NCBI GenBank assembly: GCA_963794955.1
Contig: CAWCGF010000001.1
Coordinates: 62,001 to 126,000, forward strand
Direction of reading: 5' to 3'
From: JAFDVL01 sp963794955
GTDB taxonomy: Bacteria; Acidobacteriota; Blastocatellia; RBC074
DNA length: 64,000 bases
Under the pieces are notes generated by a model, which saw only the letters and a program-made list of their open reading frames with translations, had not been told where the DNA came from and did no database searches. Numbering within the stretch: position 1 is the stretch's first letter; every line of letters begins with the position of its first letter. Below are positions 46,356 through 55,602 of this stretch, piece after piece. The position numbers were made by a program, and so were the translations under genes.

Positions 46356-46704
46356 GAGAGTTCCTTTCGCAGGTTGATGGAATAACTAAGTGAATGATGG
46401 TTCATCGTACCGTAGTCGGCGAGCTTTGCCAAATCCGCAAAGGCAGGACGAAAGTCACGCTTGGTGGTAGCGAAGCCAACATTGAATACGCCAAGTTGCC
46501 AAGTTATTTTTAGCCCTACAATGCGCTCATTCCGCGCCGCTTGATTTGCTAGGGAAGCTGAAGTGTAAAGGGATCGCTAAGGAAGAAATCAGTAGAAAAA
46601 GTTCTGCGAGGTGATCGCTCTTTTCATTTTCCATTTCCCATTTGCGGTTTGTTACTGCAGAAGCAATAGAAAATGAAATTACCTTGAAACGATCAGCCCA
46701 CTGC
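46356..46704. other. Intergenic region between the anti-sigma/TonB and acyl-CoA dehydrogenase genes
   Basis: This 349-base gap holds no convincing gene. The part near 46704 has a phrase-type hairpin (46622-46678). The rest contains only a short direct repeat (GCCAAGTTGCCAAGTT, about 46490) and no ORF with a Shine-Dalgarno sequence. Confidence 0.5.
46622..46678. repeat. Phrase-type hairpin (CATTTTCCATTTCCCATTT) downstream of the anti-sigma/TonB gene
   Basis: Ten-base arms TTTCATTTTC (46622-46631) and GAAAATGAAA (46669-46678) are perfectly paired. The left side is a tandem of CATTTTC/CATTTCC/CATTTGC phrases. It lies 27 bases past the stop at 46705. Confidence 0.6.
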
Positions 46705-48177
46705 TTATAACAAATTGAAGTTGTATCCCAATTGCATCCGCACATTTACAGGGGTGCCGTTTCTCAACGCTGGGCGGAATTTGATTTTCTTGGCGGCTTC
46801 AATAGCGGTTTCGGTCAAGCCCTGCGGTAGTCCGCGTACGATCTGGAGATCATAAATCCGCCCGTCGGCCCCAAACACCACGCTGAGGACAACGGAGCCG
46901 CGAATCCCGTTTTGCCGCGCTTCTTCGGTATAGCGGGCTTTTTCTTTGACCAGAATTCTGGGTTGCAGCGCATTCGTGGCGTCAAAGATTTCTGCGCCAT
47001 CCCCTAAGTGCGGCACATCGCCCAAGCCCCCACCGAGTTCCGCTAGTCCGCCACCCAACCCATAATTTTTTCCGGGGCCTTGGCCCGCACCATTGCCTGT
47101 CCCAACGCCTGAACCGTGGCCTGTGCCAATGCCCGCATTACTACCGGGGCCACTGGAAGGTGAGGCTTCGGTGCCATCCTTCAAACCTGTCGGGCGGGGA
47201 AAAGGGTTTGATAAGGCGGCATCCCCGACAGTGGTTTCGGGAACAATTAACGTCGCATTATCTATGCGAAGCGGTTCCGGGTTCGGCGGCATTACCTGTG
47301 GCAACGGCGATACTTGTGGCGGGGTGCCTTTGGTCGCTTCCGCTACGTCCTTGCGACCGCCACCGCCACCGCCACGCGATGGATCAGATTGCGGTTTGCT
47401 GCCGCCGGTTACGCCACCTTTCCCGGACAGTACGTCTTCCGGCCCATTTTCTGCCTTGGTGACAAACGGCGGAGGAGAAGAAAGCCGGATTAGTTCGACG
47501 ACCTTTAACTGTTCGGGAGTCTCTTTCGCTCCAAAATTCAATGCGCCTGCCACAATTAAGGTGGTGAACACTAACACGTAAGAAGCCATCGCCACCCCCG
47601 TGCCTGTTTGTAACCGACGACGCCGCACGGGTGTATTGCCTTCGCCACGCAACAAGTAGGTAATGAAGCTTTGCGGATCGCGTTTGAAGTCTTCCCAGTT
47701 CGCCCGGAATTCACGCGCCAGCCGCTCCCACAAATCTTCATCCGGCAACAGGAATCGCAATTCACCTGTTGCCGTTACACGCGGCACACGTTTGCCAAAA
47801 TCGCGTATAAACTGCTGAACGGAAGAAATTAAGCGGCTGAGCAAAGTACCCGATTCGGGCAGTGCAAAATGCAAATTCGTGGTCGCAGGTAGAATAAAAG
47901 TTACGGGATTTAAGTCAACTTCATATTGCGCCTTGAAGCGCGTGAACGCACATTGCGCAGCAAAGGCATCGGTACGTAATTCTTGTGACAACGGAGAAAG
48001 ATCGCCCAACAAGGTGTTGAGGCTCTGCTTGCGTGCGGCAATCGTTTCATAGTCGCGGCGGCAAGGGTCGCACAGGCGCAGATGGCGCTGGACCGAAAGG
48101 GTTTCGTAGGCGGTCAATTCGCCGTCCAGATGTGCGCGTAAAATTCCTTCGTCAAGACAAATCATAACTTCTCCCAA
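46705..48177 (-). CDS. Anti-sigma zinc-finger / TonB energy-transducer fusion protein
   Basis: This 490-residue single-pass membrane protein has a cytoplasmic ZAS-like zinc finger at its N-terminus (RHLRLCDPC, His32-Cys36-Cys39), the fold that holds ECF sigma factors. A helix spans about residues 196-215. A long Gly/Pro-rich periplasmic region (about 240-390) follows, then a TonB C-terminal domain (about 405-490) with ARYTEEARQNGIRGSVVLSV, IKFRPALRNGTPVNVRMQLG. Such a protein could connect TonB-dependent uptake to sigma factor release. The start (48177, or ATG 48165) abuts the stop of the ECF sigma gene. Confidence 0.85.
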   Translation of the reverse strand: MGEVMICLDEGILRAHLDGELTAYETLSVQRHLRLCDPCRRDYETIAARKQSLNTLLGDLSPLSQELRTDAFAAQCAFTRFKAQYEVDLNPVTFILPATTNLHFALPESGTLLSRLISSVQQFIRDFGKRVPRVTATGELRFLLPDEDLWERLAREFRANWEDFKRDPQSFITYLLRGEGNTPVRRRRLQTGTGVAMASYVLVFTTLIVAGALNFGAKETPEQLKVVELIRLSSPPPFVTKAENGPEDVLSGKGGVTGGSKPQSDPSRGGGGGGRKDVAEATKGTPPQVSPLPQVMPPNPEPLRIDNATLIVPETTVGDAALSNPFPRPTGLKDGTEASPSSGPGSNAGIGTGHGSGVGTGNGAGQGPGKNYGLGGGLAELGGGLGDVPHLGDGAEIFDATNALQPRILVKEKARYTEEARQNGIRGSVVLSVVFGADGRIYDLQIVRGLPQGLTETAIEAAKKIKFRPALRNGTPVNVRMQLGYNFNLL

Positions 48178-48792
48178 CTATTGCGCGGCTCCATACAAGG
48201 CGCGGAAACGCTTCTCAAACTCGGTTTCAGCGCGCGCGAGCAAAGTTCCAATAGAAGACGCTTTGACGCCAAAGACTTCCGCCAATTCCTGATACGAAAG
48301 CCCGCTTTGCCGGAGCAGCAAAAGCTGCGATTGCGCTGGTTTCATGGCAGCCAGTACGGCGCGCACGCGTTGGCGGTTTTCCTCACGCAACACATCGGTT
48401 AAGGGATCATCCTGGGCCGCGCCGGATTCATAAGCCGCCGTGCCTGCGGCTTGTTCGTAATGTTTACGTCGGGCCTGCGCACGCAAAGCATCTATGCCCA
48501 AACGCGTTGCCACGCGATACAACCAACCACCGACGTTGTGATCTTGATCTGGGGGAAGCGGCTGACGATAAATTTTCCAGAATACCTCGCCCGCCAATTC
48601 TTCGGCTTGGGCGCGATTGCCCGTCAGGCGAAACAAGACCGCGACAATGCGTCCGTAATGGGCCAGGAAAATTTGCTCAAACTCAGCTTCGGCCCACGTG
48701 TCGGAATACACCTCGGACTCCACCTCATTGGTAGATGAGAAAGGGGCAGTAGGGGCGATCGCCTCTCGTAATTTTTCTTCCGTGACAACCAT
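48178..48792 (-). CDS. ECF sigma factor, RNA polymerase sigma-70 family
   Basis: This 204-residue protein has region 2 (FEQIFLAHYGRIVAVLFRLTGNRAQAEELAGEVFWKIYR, about residues 40-80, with the NxWLYRVA-like GGWLYRVATRLGIDALR helix following) and region 4 (VLAAMKPAQSQLLLLRQSGLSYQELAEVFGVKASSIGTLLARAETEF, about 143-190). Between them there is a basic linker ARRKHYEQ. It directs polymerase to an extracytoplasmic-stress type promoter. The neighbouring fusion protein is the expected anti-sigma, with the two genes touching (48177/48178). Confidence 0.93.
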   Translation of the reverse strand: MVVTEEKLREAIAPTAPFSSTNEVESEVYSDTWAEAEFEQIFLAHYGRIVAVLFRLTGNRAQAEELAGEVFWKIYRQPLPPDQDHNVGGWLYRVATRLGIDALRAQARRKHYEQAAGTAAYESGAAQDDPLTDVLREENRQRVRAVLAAMKPAQSQLLLLRQSGLSYQELAEVFGVKASSIGTLLARAETEFEKRFRALYGAAQ

Positions 48793-48971
48793 TCGGAGAA
48801 TCCTTCCAGCATTCGTTGTCGTTGTAATTCGTTCGTCTCAGTCGCTCTTGCGCGCGCCAGCAACTTTGGTTGCTGCCTTCTAAACGGCTGCCGGGGGTAA
48901 TTTGTGACAGGCAACAAGAAATATTCAGCCACAGATTGACACCGATGTACACCGATTCTTTCCAGCAAGGC

Positions 48972-49050
48972 ACAGCAAACTTTCCAGTTTGCTGCTACTC
49001 CCCCAAAGGATTTGCTGGGGAAGTCATCAGCAAACTGGAAAGTTTGCTGT
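48972..49050. repeat. Perfect 23-bp inverted repeat of the CAGCAAACTTTCC family
   Basis: Arms 48972-48994 and 49028-49050 are perfectly complementary over 23 bases. Each arm is itself a hairpin: CAGCAAACT and AGTTTGCTG around TTCC in the left arm and GGAA in the right. A related, less perfect copy is at 55044-55127. The element lies just upstream of the serine hydrolase gene, and its right arm ends 26 bases before the start. Confidence 0.85.
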
Positions 49051-49075
49051 ACATGACGTTATCATCCGCTTCGCT

Positions 49076-51460
49076 ATGAAAATCACCAAACCTCTTATCG
49101 CTCCCATTACTTGCTTGCTAATCGCACAACTGTTGCTGGCACAAAACGCCGTGCCTGAGTCTGTCGGGATGGCGAGCAAACAACTCGCGTTCATTGACGA
49201 AGCGGTGACCGACGAAATCGCCAAAAAACAATTACCCGGCGCGGTCGTGCTTATTGGGCGACAAAGCAAAATCGTGTGGCGCAAGTCGTATGGGAATCGT
49301 GCGCTGGAGCCAACCACTGAAGCCATGACGCCGGACACGATTTTCGATCTGGCCTCGCTCACGAAAGTTGTAGCGACGGCTACTTCAATCATGATTTTAG
49401 CCGAACGTGGCAAGCTTCGTTTGGGCGATCCGGTTTCGCGCTACATTCCCGAATTCGGCGAGACCGGCAAGAAAACTATCACGGTCGAACAACTGCTGAC
49501 GCACCGCTCAGGCCTGATGCCGGATAATGCGATTGAAGATTATCAACAGGGTGTGGAAAAGGCGTGGGAAAACCTGTGGAAACTGGCACCAATTGCCGAG
49601 GTTGGCTCGAAATTCATTTATTCGGACGTGAACTTTGAAGTGCTGGGCGAACTCGTGCGACGCCTCAGCGGCAAGCCGTTAGATCAATTCGCCGCCGAAA
49701 ATATTTTCCGTCCGTTGGGCATGAAAGATACCGGCTTCAAACCCGCAGCCAGTTTGCAAAAACGCATTGCCCCAACTGAGCAGCGTGAAAACCGCTGGAT
49801 GCGTGGCGAAGTGCATGACCCACGCGCTTACCTGCTTGGTGGCGTAGCCGGACACGCTGGATTGTTTTCTACTGCCGACGATTTGGCACTCTATTGTCAG
49901 ATGATTTTGAATCATGGCGAATTAAATGGCGTCCGCATCCTCAGCCCCATGACCGTAGCGCGGATGACTGAAGGGCGCGCGTCCGGCGGCAATGCAATGG
50001 ATGGCAATGTGCGCGGTTTGGGCTGGGATATTTTCACGGGCTATTCCGCGAATCGTGGCGATTTGCTTCCCGTGGGCAGTTTTGGACATACGGGTTTTAC
50101 CGGGACAGGCTTGTGGCTTGATCCAACGAGCCAAACCTTCGTTGTCTTCCTCAGTAATCGCGTCCATCCGAAACTTGATCCGAAAAAACCCGCTGATGTC
50201 AGTTCCTTGCGCGGGCGCGTGGCGACGATTGTTGCGGCGTCTATCAACGATCAAGCCCAGTGGCGCACCGCCAACGCTTTGGCTTCCTTCACAACTTCTG
50301 AAGTCAGACAACGGGCGACGAACAACACGCTACACACGCTGAGCGGCATAGACGTTCTGGCGCGTGATGGCTTTGCCCTGCTTAAGGGCAAACGCATCGG
50401 CCTCATCACCAATCACACGGGGAAAGACCAGAGCGGCAACAGCACGATTGACCTGCTTTTCAAAGCGCCCGACGTAAAGCTGGTCGCCCTTTTCTCGCCT
50501 GAACACGGCATTCGAGGCGCGTTGGATCAGGAAAAAATCACGAATGCGACGGACGAAAAAACAGGCTTGCCGATTTACAGTTTGTATGGCGAAACGCGCA
50601 AGCCGACGGATGACATGCTGAAAGGCCTGGATGTGCTGGTCTATGACATTCAAGACATCGGCGCGCGATTTTATACTTATATTTCAACGCTTGGGTTGGC
50701 AATGGAATCCGCCGCCAAAAACAAAGTCAGATTTGTGGTACTGGATCGCGTCAACCCGATCAATGGCGCGGAGGTCGAAGGGCCGCTAGCTGATGCCGAC
50801 AAGCTTTCCTTCATCGCACATCATCGCATCCCGGTGCGGCACGGCATGACGGTTGGCGAGATGGCACAACTCTTCAATGCTGAGCGCAACATCAACGCCG
50901 ATTTGCAAATTGTCAAAATTGAAAACTGGCGACGCAGCCTTGGGTTTGATGAAACGGGGCTGACGTGGATCAATCCTTCGCCGAATATGCGCAGCTTTAC
51001 AGCAGCAATGCTGTATCCCGGTGTCTGCCTGCTGGAACCGACTAACGTGTCGGTCGGACGCGGCACGGATACGCCGTTTGAAGTGATCGGTGCGCCCTAC
51101 ATTGATGGACGCAAATTAGCGGAAGTTTTACATAACGCCAACCTCGCAGGTGTGCGCTTCGTTCCCGTGCGCTTCACGCCAACTACCAGCGTCAACAAGG
51201 GCGTCGAATGCGGCGGTGTCAATATTATCATCACTCAACGAGAGAGCTTTGAGTCTGTACTTACCGGCCTGGAAATCGCCGTGCAAATTTATAAACTCTA
51301 CCCGAAAGATTTCAACGTCGCCCGTTTCAATCGGCTGCTGGTAAATGACAAAATCTTTGCCGCTTTCAAGCAGGGCAGTGAGGCCAAAGCTCTCCGGCAA
51401 ATCTGGGCGAGCGAATTGGAGCAGTTCAAAGCGCTGCGGCAGAAGTATTTATTGTATTAA
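49076..51460 (+). CDS. Serine hydrolase (beta-lactamase fold) fused to a DUF1343/NamZ-type exo-N-acetylmuramidase domain
   Basis: This 794-residue exported protein starts at ATG 49076 (MKITKPLIAP); the longer frame to 48989 crosses a repeat. After the signal peptide, a class C beta-lactamase/DD-peptidase-like domain (about 30-390) shows the SxxK pair in DLASLTKVV (about 94-97), the YxN-like FIYSDVNFE and HTG in FGHTGFTG. The second domain (about 420-794) is DUF1343: IGLITNHTGKD, LFSPEHGIRGALD, YDIQDIGARFYTYI, NVSVGRGTDTPFEVIGAPYID. DUF1343 NamZ of B. subtilis is an exo-N-acetylmuramidase. The fusion would release MurNAc sugars while processing peptides or esters. Confidence 0.85.
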   Translation: MKITKPLIAPITCLLIAQLLLAQNAVPESVGMASKQLAFIDEAVTDEIAKKQLPGAVVLIGRQSKIVWRKSYGNRALEPTTEAMTPDTIFDLASLTKVVATATSIMILAERGKLRLGDPVSRYIPEFGETGKKTITVEQLLTHRSGLMPDNAIEDYQQGVEKAWENLWKLAPIAEVGSKFIYSDVNFEVLGELVRRLSGKPLDQFAAENIFRPLGMKDTGFKPAASLQKRIAPTEQRENRWMRGEVHDPRAYLLGGVAGHAGLFSTADDLALYCQMILNHGELNGVRILSPMTVARMTEGRASGGNAMDGNVRGLGWDIFTGYSANRGDLLPVGSFGHTGFTGTGLWLDPTSQTFVVFLSNRVHPKLDPKKPADVSSLRGRVATIVAASINDQAQWRTANALASFTTSEVRQRATNNTLHTLSGIDVLARDGFALLKGKRIGLITNHTGKDQSGNSTIDLLFKAPDVKLVALFSPEHGIRGALDQEKITNATDEKTGLPIYSLYGETRKPTDDMLKGLDVLVYDIQDIGARFYTYISTLGLAMESAAKNKVRFVVLDRVNPINGAEVEGPLADADKLSFIAHHRIPVRHGMTVGEMAQLFNAERNINADLQIVKIENWRRSLGFDETGLTWINPSPNMRSFTAAMLYPGVCLLEPTNVSVGRGTDTPFEVIGAPYIDGRKLAEVLHNANLAGVRFVPVRFTPTTSVNKGVECGGVNIIITQRESFESVLTGLEIAVQIYKLYPKDFNVARFNRLLVNDKIFAAFKQGSEAKALRQIWASELEQFKALRQKYLLY

Positions 51461-51569
51461 CAACCTGCCTTTTCTAAGACCGGCTAGACGCCATAGACTT
51501 TTATGCTGTAGAGTAGCGCGTGCCTTTAATTTTCCTGCCCCCCACCCATGCCCCAAGGGTGAATTTTGT

Positions 51570-52862
51570 ATGAAGCATCTTAAGCGCGTCCTGATCGCTT
51601 TTGTTCTCGTTGCCGTTGTTTTACTGCTGGCACTTATTCCGCTGCAACAAATCGCTGCGCCTTCGCCGTTGCTGGCTCATATCGCGGCGGCCCCCGTGAA
51701 CGAAGTGCGCGCGTTATGGGTCGTGCGTGACACAATGACTTCGCCGCAAGCCGTGCAGGAAATGGTAAAGCAGGCGAATGCAGCAGGCTTCAATACGTTG
51801 ATTGTGCAAGTCCGTGGTCGGGGAGATGCTTATTACAATGCGCGTTGGGAGCCACGGGCGGCATTATTGGAAAACCAGCCAAATGATTTTGATCCTTTGG
51901 CCTTAACAATCAAAGAAGCACATGCTGCTGGCATCAAAGTTCACGCGTGGATCAATACTTTTCTCGTTGCCGATGCAGGGGTCTTGCCGAAGTCCCCGAA
52001 TCACGCGATGTACAAACATCCCGAATGGCTCGCCGTACCACGTGGTATTGCGCATGAACTGTATCGCGGCGATCCGAAAGCGCCGAATTACAGCAGCACA
52101 CTCATCAGCTACGCACAAAACAACAAAGAAGAACTCGAAGGCATTTTCTTTTCTCCGGCGCATCCCGGCGTCAAAGAGCAAATTTACAACCTCTGGATTG
52201 ACATCACCGAGCGCTACGACGTTGACGGATTGCATTTCGATTATATCCGCTATCCCAATCGTCAATTCGATTATAGCCGCACGTCATTGGATCGGTTTCG
52301 CGCCGAGTTGGAAAAAACCATCTCGCCCGCCGACCGCAAACATTTTGGAGAAATTGCTGCTACTGACCCGCTGGCGCACGTCAATGCCTTCCCTGACCGC
52401 TATTCACAATTCCAACGCGACCAGGTTACAGACCTTGTCGAGCGCGTCTATCAAGGCGTCAAAGCGCGCAAGCCGGATGCCGTTGTTTCTGCAGCGGTCT
52501 TTGCCAACGACAAAGATGCGTTTGACGCGCGCTGTCAGGATTGGAAGCTGTGGCTGAAGCGTGGCATCCTGGATGCGGTTTGTCCGATGGCCTATACCGA
52601 AGAGACTTCCACCTTTACGCATCAGATCGAAGTCGCTGTCGGCGCACGCGGAGCTAACCAGGTTTGGGCTGGCATCGGCAGTTGGAAAATTCCGGTTGTC
52701 AGCACGCTCGAAAAGATCAGCGCCGCGCGGCAAAAAGGAGCACAAGGATTTATTCTATTTTCCTATGACGCGGCAGTTCGTTCCTCTGAGGTCAATCCGA
52801 ATGCCGACTATCTGACCCGCGTGCATGACGCATTGGAATTACGTGGCACAGACCAGCGATAA
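51570..52862 (+). CDS. GHL10-type glycosidase-like protein (DUF187)
   Basis: This 430-residue exported protein starts at ATG 51570 with a hydrophobic N-terminal anchor (VLIAFVLVAVVLLLALI). The barrel has VNEVRALWVVRDT at the first strand, GFNTLIVQVRGRGDAYYN, HAWINTFLV and the catalytic-region VDGLHFDYIRYPN (about 230-242), followed by DAVCPMAYTEE and GAQGFILFSYDA. The family resembles glycoside hydrolases and is linked with peptidoglycan remodelling or cell division, but its substrate is not settled. It lies downstream of the NamZ fusion and overlaps the next gene by 38 bases. Confidence 0.87.
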   Translation: MKHLKRVLIAFVLVAVVLLLALIPLQQIAAPSPLLAHIAAAPVNEVRALWVVRDTMTSPQAVQEMVKQANAAGFNTLIVQVRGRGDAYYNARWEPRAALLENQPNDFDPLALTIKEAHAAGIKVHAWINTFLVADAGVLPKSPNHAMYKHPEWLAVPRGIAHELYRGDPKAPNYSSTLISYAQNNKEELEGIFFSPAHPGVKEQIYNLWIDITERYDVDGLHFDYIRYPNRQFDYSRTSLDRFRAELEKTISPADRKHFGEIAATDPLAHVNAFPDRYSQFQRDQVTDLVERVYQGVKARKPDAVVSAAVFANDKDAFDARCQDWKLWLKRGILDAVCPMAYTEETSTFTHQIEVAVGARGANQVWAGIGSWKIPVVSTLEKISAARQKGAQGFILFSYDAAVRSSEVNPNADYLTRVHDALELRGTDQR

Positions 52863-53760
52863 GATTACTGCTGAAACGCCGCCCTTCGCCACATCAGGTC
52901 GGTTCGGGCAAACTCTTTTACGAAATCTGCTTGTGCTGTTGGGCGTGGCGGTTGTCACCCTTGCACAGCAGGCGCAAAATCCTTCGCCGATGGTCGAGCA
53001 TACGCGCGCGCATCCTCGGCTGACAGAAGAACACCCGGCAGGTCGCCGCGAAAAACTCAACCTCGGAACGCTTTTCCTGCCTGCTAAACTTAAACTCAAA
53101 ACAACCACGCCATTGCTGATTCATTTTCACGGCGGAATATGGTTGCCGGAAGTGGCTGCAACGCGCTTGAACACAGCCGTGATTTCTATTCAAGCAGGTT
53201 CCGGTTCTGGCGTGTATGCGAAGGCATTTGCCGAGCCACAAGCATTCAGTCAGCTACTCAAAGAGGCCGAAGCAAAAGCAGGCGTGCAGTTTTCGCCCCT
53301 CATGTTGAGCGGTTGGAGCGCCGGGTATGGCGCGATTCGAGAAATTCTAAAAGTGCCGGAAAATTATGCGCGCGTGGATCACGTGTTGTTGATTGATGGC
53401 TTGCACGCTGGTTACGTCAGCGGTAAGCCAGGGCCGCAGGAATCACAGCTTGAAACTGAAGGGCTGCAAATCTTTCTGCAATTCGCGCGCGATGCTGTGG
53501 CAGGCAAAAAGCGGCTGCTGATTACACATTCCGAAATCTTCCCTGGCACGTTCGCCAGCACGACTGAAACAACGGATTGGTTGCTAAAGGAACTGGGCTT
53601 GAAAAGAAAGGCTGTCGTGAAATGGGGACCAAGGCAAACGCAGCAATTAAGCGAAGTGAAGCAAGGCCGCTTCCAACTCATCGGCTTCGCAGGCAATTCC
53701 GCCCCCGACCACATAGACCAACTTCACTCCCTACCAGAGTACCTGCGCTGGCTTAGGTAA
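52825..53760 (+). CDS. Predicted exported alpha/beta hydrolase-like protein
   Basis: This 311-residue protein has an N-terminal signal/anchor (TLLRNLLVLLGVAVVTLAQQ, about residues 30-49) and a putative alpha/beta-hydrolase core: PLLIHFHGGIWLPEVAA (oxyanion-side strand with HGG), LMLSGWSAGYGAIREIL (nucleophile elbow GWSAG, about residue 164) and the possible acid/base residues in DGLHAGYVSG and a C-terminal His in PDHIDQLH. The ATG at 52825 lies inside the preceding gene, suggesting coupling; the true start may be a few codons downstream. No precise family recognised. Confidence 0.7.
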   Translation: MTHWNYVAQTSDKITAETPPFATSGRFGQTLLRNLLVLLGVAVVTLAQQAQNPSPMVEHTRAHPRLTEEHPAGRREKLNLGTLFLPAKLKLKTTTPLLIHFHGGIWLPEVAATRLNTAVISIQAGSGSGVYAKAFAEPQAFSQLLKEAEAKAGVQFSPLMLSGWSAGYGAIREILKVPENYARVDHVLLIDGLHAGYVSGKPGPQESQLETEGLQIFLQFARDAVAGKKRLLITHSEIFPGTFASTTETTDWLLKELGLKRKAVVKWGPRQTQQLSEVKQGRFQLIGFAGNSAPDHIDQLHSLPEYLRWLR

Positions 53761-53766
53761 TCCCCT

Positions 53767-55029
53767 TCAAATCACCTTTTGCGCACGCAACTCGTTTATC
53801 CGCTCCAGCGTGTAGCCGAGGATTTCACTGTATACCAGTTGATTATGCTGGCCTAATTCCGGCGCGGGTTGATCGTAACCAACGGTTGCCGCCGAAAACT
53901 TCACCGGAAAGCCCGTGCCGTAGACATCCGCCACCGCGCCAAACTTCGGATGCAGCAGCGGAACCGTTTCGCCGCGCGCGATAACGCCCGGATCGCGCAC
54001 GGCGGTGTGTGGGTCGCGCACTTCCGCACAGGGCACCCCCGCCGCTTCCAACTGCGCCAACAACTTAGGGAGCGGGAGAGTCTTTGTCCACGCCTCAATC
54101 AACGCATTCAATTCGTTAACATGCTTGACTCGCAAATCGCGCGTGCGGAAGCGTTCATCGGCGGCGAGATCAGGCCGCTCCATTGCCGCAAACACGCCTT
54201 TGGCAAAGGCATCCTGATGCGCGCAAATCGCCACGTAACCAGCTTGCGCCGGATAGACGCCAAACGGCGCAAGACGCGGAACCGATTGCCCGCTGCGTGT
54301 CGGAATGCCCAATTGCTCCAGCACATCAAACGGCTCGCAAGCCACGAGCGAAGTCAAGGCACCCAGCATGGAAACATCTACGAATTGGCCCACGCCGGTT
54401 TGTTCTGCCACGCGCAAAGCCGACAGCGCACCGATGACCCCAAACAATGGCGTCACTAAATCACCAAACGTCACGCCCACACGCACTGGCGGTTCCTCCG
54501 GCAGCCCGGAAGTGAGCATCAAGCCACTCAACGCCTGAATGATTGCGTCGAACGCCTTGCCGGAAGTATTGCCCTGCTCATCGCTGCCAAAGCCCGTCAG
54601 CGCGCAATACACCGCGCGCGGATTCACAGCTTGCACAAAACTGTAGCCGACGCCCAAGCGATCCATCGTGCCACGACTGAAATTCTCAAAAACGATGTCC
54701 GATTGTCTGACTAAATCGGCAAAGACTTCGCGCGCCTGCGGATGTTTTAGATTGAGCGTGATACCCAGCTTGTTGCGCATCCGATTGAGCGTCGAAACGG
54801 AAATGTCGTCCTTTGTTTCGCGCACAAGCTTGGCTCCGTCACGGCCCAAATAAGGCGCATTGTTGCGCGCCGGGTCTTCGCTTAACGGATTCTCGACCTT
54901 GATCACGCGCGCGCCCAACGCCCCTAGCAACAAGGTTGCATACGGCCCCGCCAGAGCAATAGTCATATCCAGCACCGTGATGCCAGCTAGTGGACGGGAA
55001 TCAGATACTTGTTTATTCGGCACTTCCAC
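53767..55029 (-). CDS. Family III CoA-transferase (CaiB/BaiF)
   Basis: This 420-residue cytosolic enzyme moves CoA between carboxylic acids through an aspartyl-CoA-thioester intermediate. Opening motif LAGITVLDMTIALAGPYATLLLGALGARVIKVE, the catalytic Asp in SGKAFDAIIQALSGLM (about residue 168), VGQFVDVSMLGAL and GVPCAEVRDPHTAVRDPGVIAR are typical. The acyl donor and acceptor are not predictable. It ends six bases from the convergent hydrolase stop. A long intergenic region separates its start from the cytochrome cluster. Confidence 0.93.
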   Translation of the reverse strand: MEVPNKQVSDSRPLAGITVLDMTIALAGPYATLLLGALGARVIKVENPLSEDPARNNAPYLGRDGAKLVRETKDDISVSTLNRMRNKLGITLNLKHPQAREVFADLVRQSDIVFENFSRGTMDRLGVGYSFVQAVNPRAVYCALTGFGSDEQGNTSGKAFDAIIQALSGLMLTSGLPEEPPVRVGVTFGDLVTPLFGVIGALSALRVAEQTGVGQFVDVSMLGALTSLVACEPFDVLEQLGIPTRSGQSVPRLAPFGVYPAQAGYVAICAHQDAFAKGVFAAMERPDLAADERFRTRDLRVKHVNELNALIEAWTKTLPLPKLLAQLEAAGVPCAEVRDPHTAVRDPGVIARGETVPLLHPKFGAVADVYGTGFPVKFSAATVGYDQPAPELGQHNQLVYSEILGYTLERINELRAQKVI

Positions 55030-55602
55030 GCTTACTCCTCAAATGTCCAGCAACCTTTCCAGCTTATTCGATATTCACTAACGATTTGCCTGATGAGTCA
55101 GCCGCAAACCGAAAAGTTTGCTGGACAGTGTTTGCCATAAATGTGACTCCCCATCAGATTATTTCCCGCGTACTATACTGTGGTTGCCGTTTACAGAAAA
55201 CCACACGCCGCATCGCTCAGAATAGAAATTGGTCAGTGCGACAACTTCTCTTTGCAGGCTAACTGAATTTTAAAATATACTGCGACTGCCTTTTTATTAC
55301 TTAGGCGATATATTGCGCATACCGGAGCTGCTATTTCGCGGCGATAGACTGGCGGGTGAATCGCGCGGCTGGGCAAGCTGATCTCCAGAGAATCGTGAGC
55401 GCATTAACGCGTAGGCGATTCCTAAAGCGGTTATTGCGCAGTTCACCAACGCTTGAACCAGCCTTTCATTGACGAATCTCCCATAGGCGTTTACAACAGT
55501 GACGTATGTGGAATGCTATAAGCCGAAACCCGCGCTTTAGTGTTTTCGAACAGTGGGTAACGCTGCTTGTAAGGCGCAGTTTTTCCTATTCCAATTACTT
55601 CT
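55030..55602. other. Intergenic region between the CoA-transferase and di-heme cytochrome genes
   Basis: This 573-base gap separates divergent genes. It contains the imperfect CAGCAA inverted repeat (55044-55127). A promoter-like pair TTGCAG (55252-55257) and TATACT (55276-55281) with an 18-base spacer faces the cytochrome cluster but lies over 300 bases from its first start. A minus-strand open frame near 55330-55480 encodes a hydrophobic stretch but lacks an ATG and a Shine-Dalgarno sequence. Confidence 0.45.
55044..55127. repeat. Imperfect inverted repeat of the CAGCAAACTTTCC family
   Basis: TGTCCAGCAACCTTTCC (55044-55060) pairs with 55111-55127 at 15 of 17 positions. The sequence is related to the perfect element at 48972-49050 (shared CAGCAA-CTTTCCAG and AAGTTTGCTG blocks). 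Confidence 0.65.

Noticed and set aside
55330..55490. Hydrophobic minus-strand frame in the gap before the cytochrome cluster
   Set aside because: It has no ATG or Shine-Dalgarno sequence upstream of the hydrophobic part and no recognisable family.
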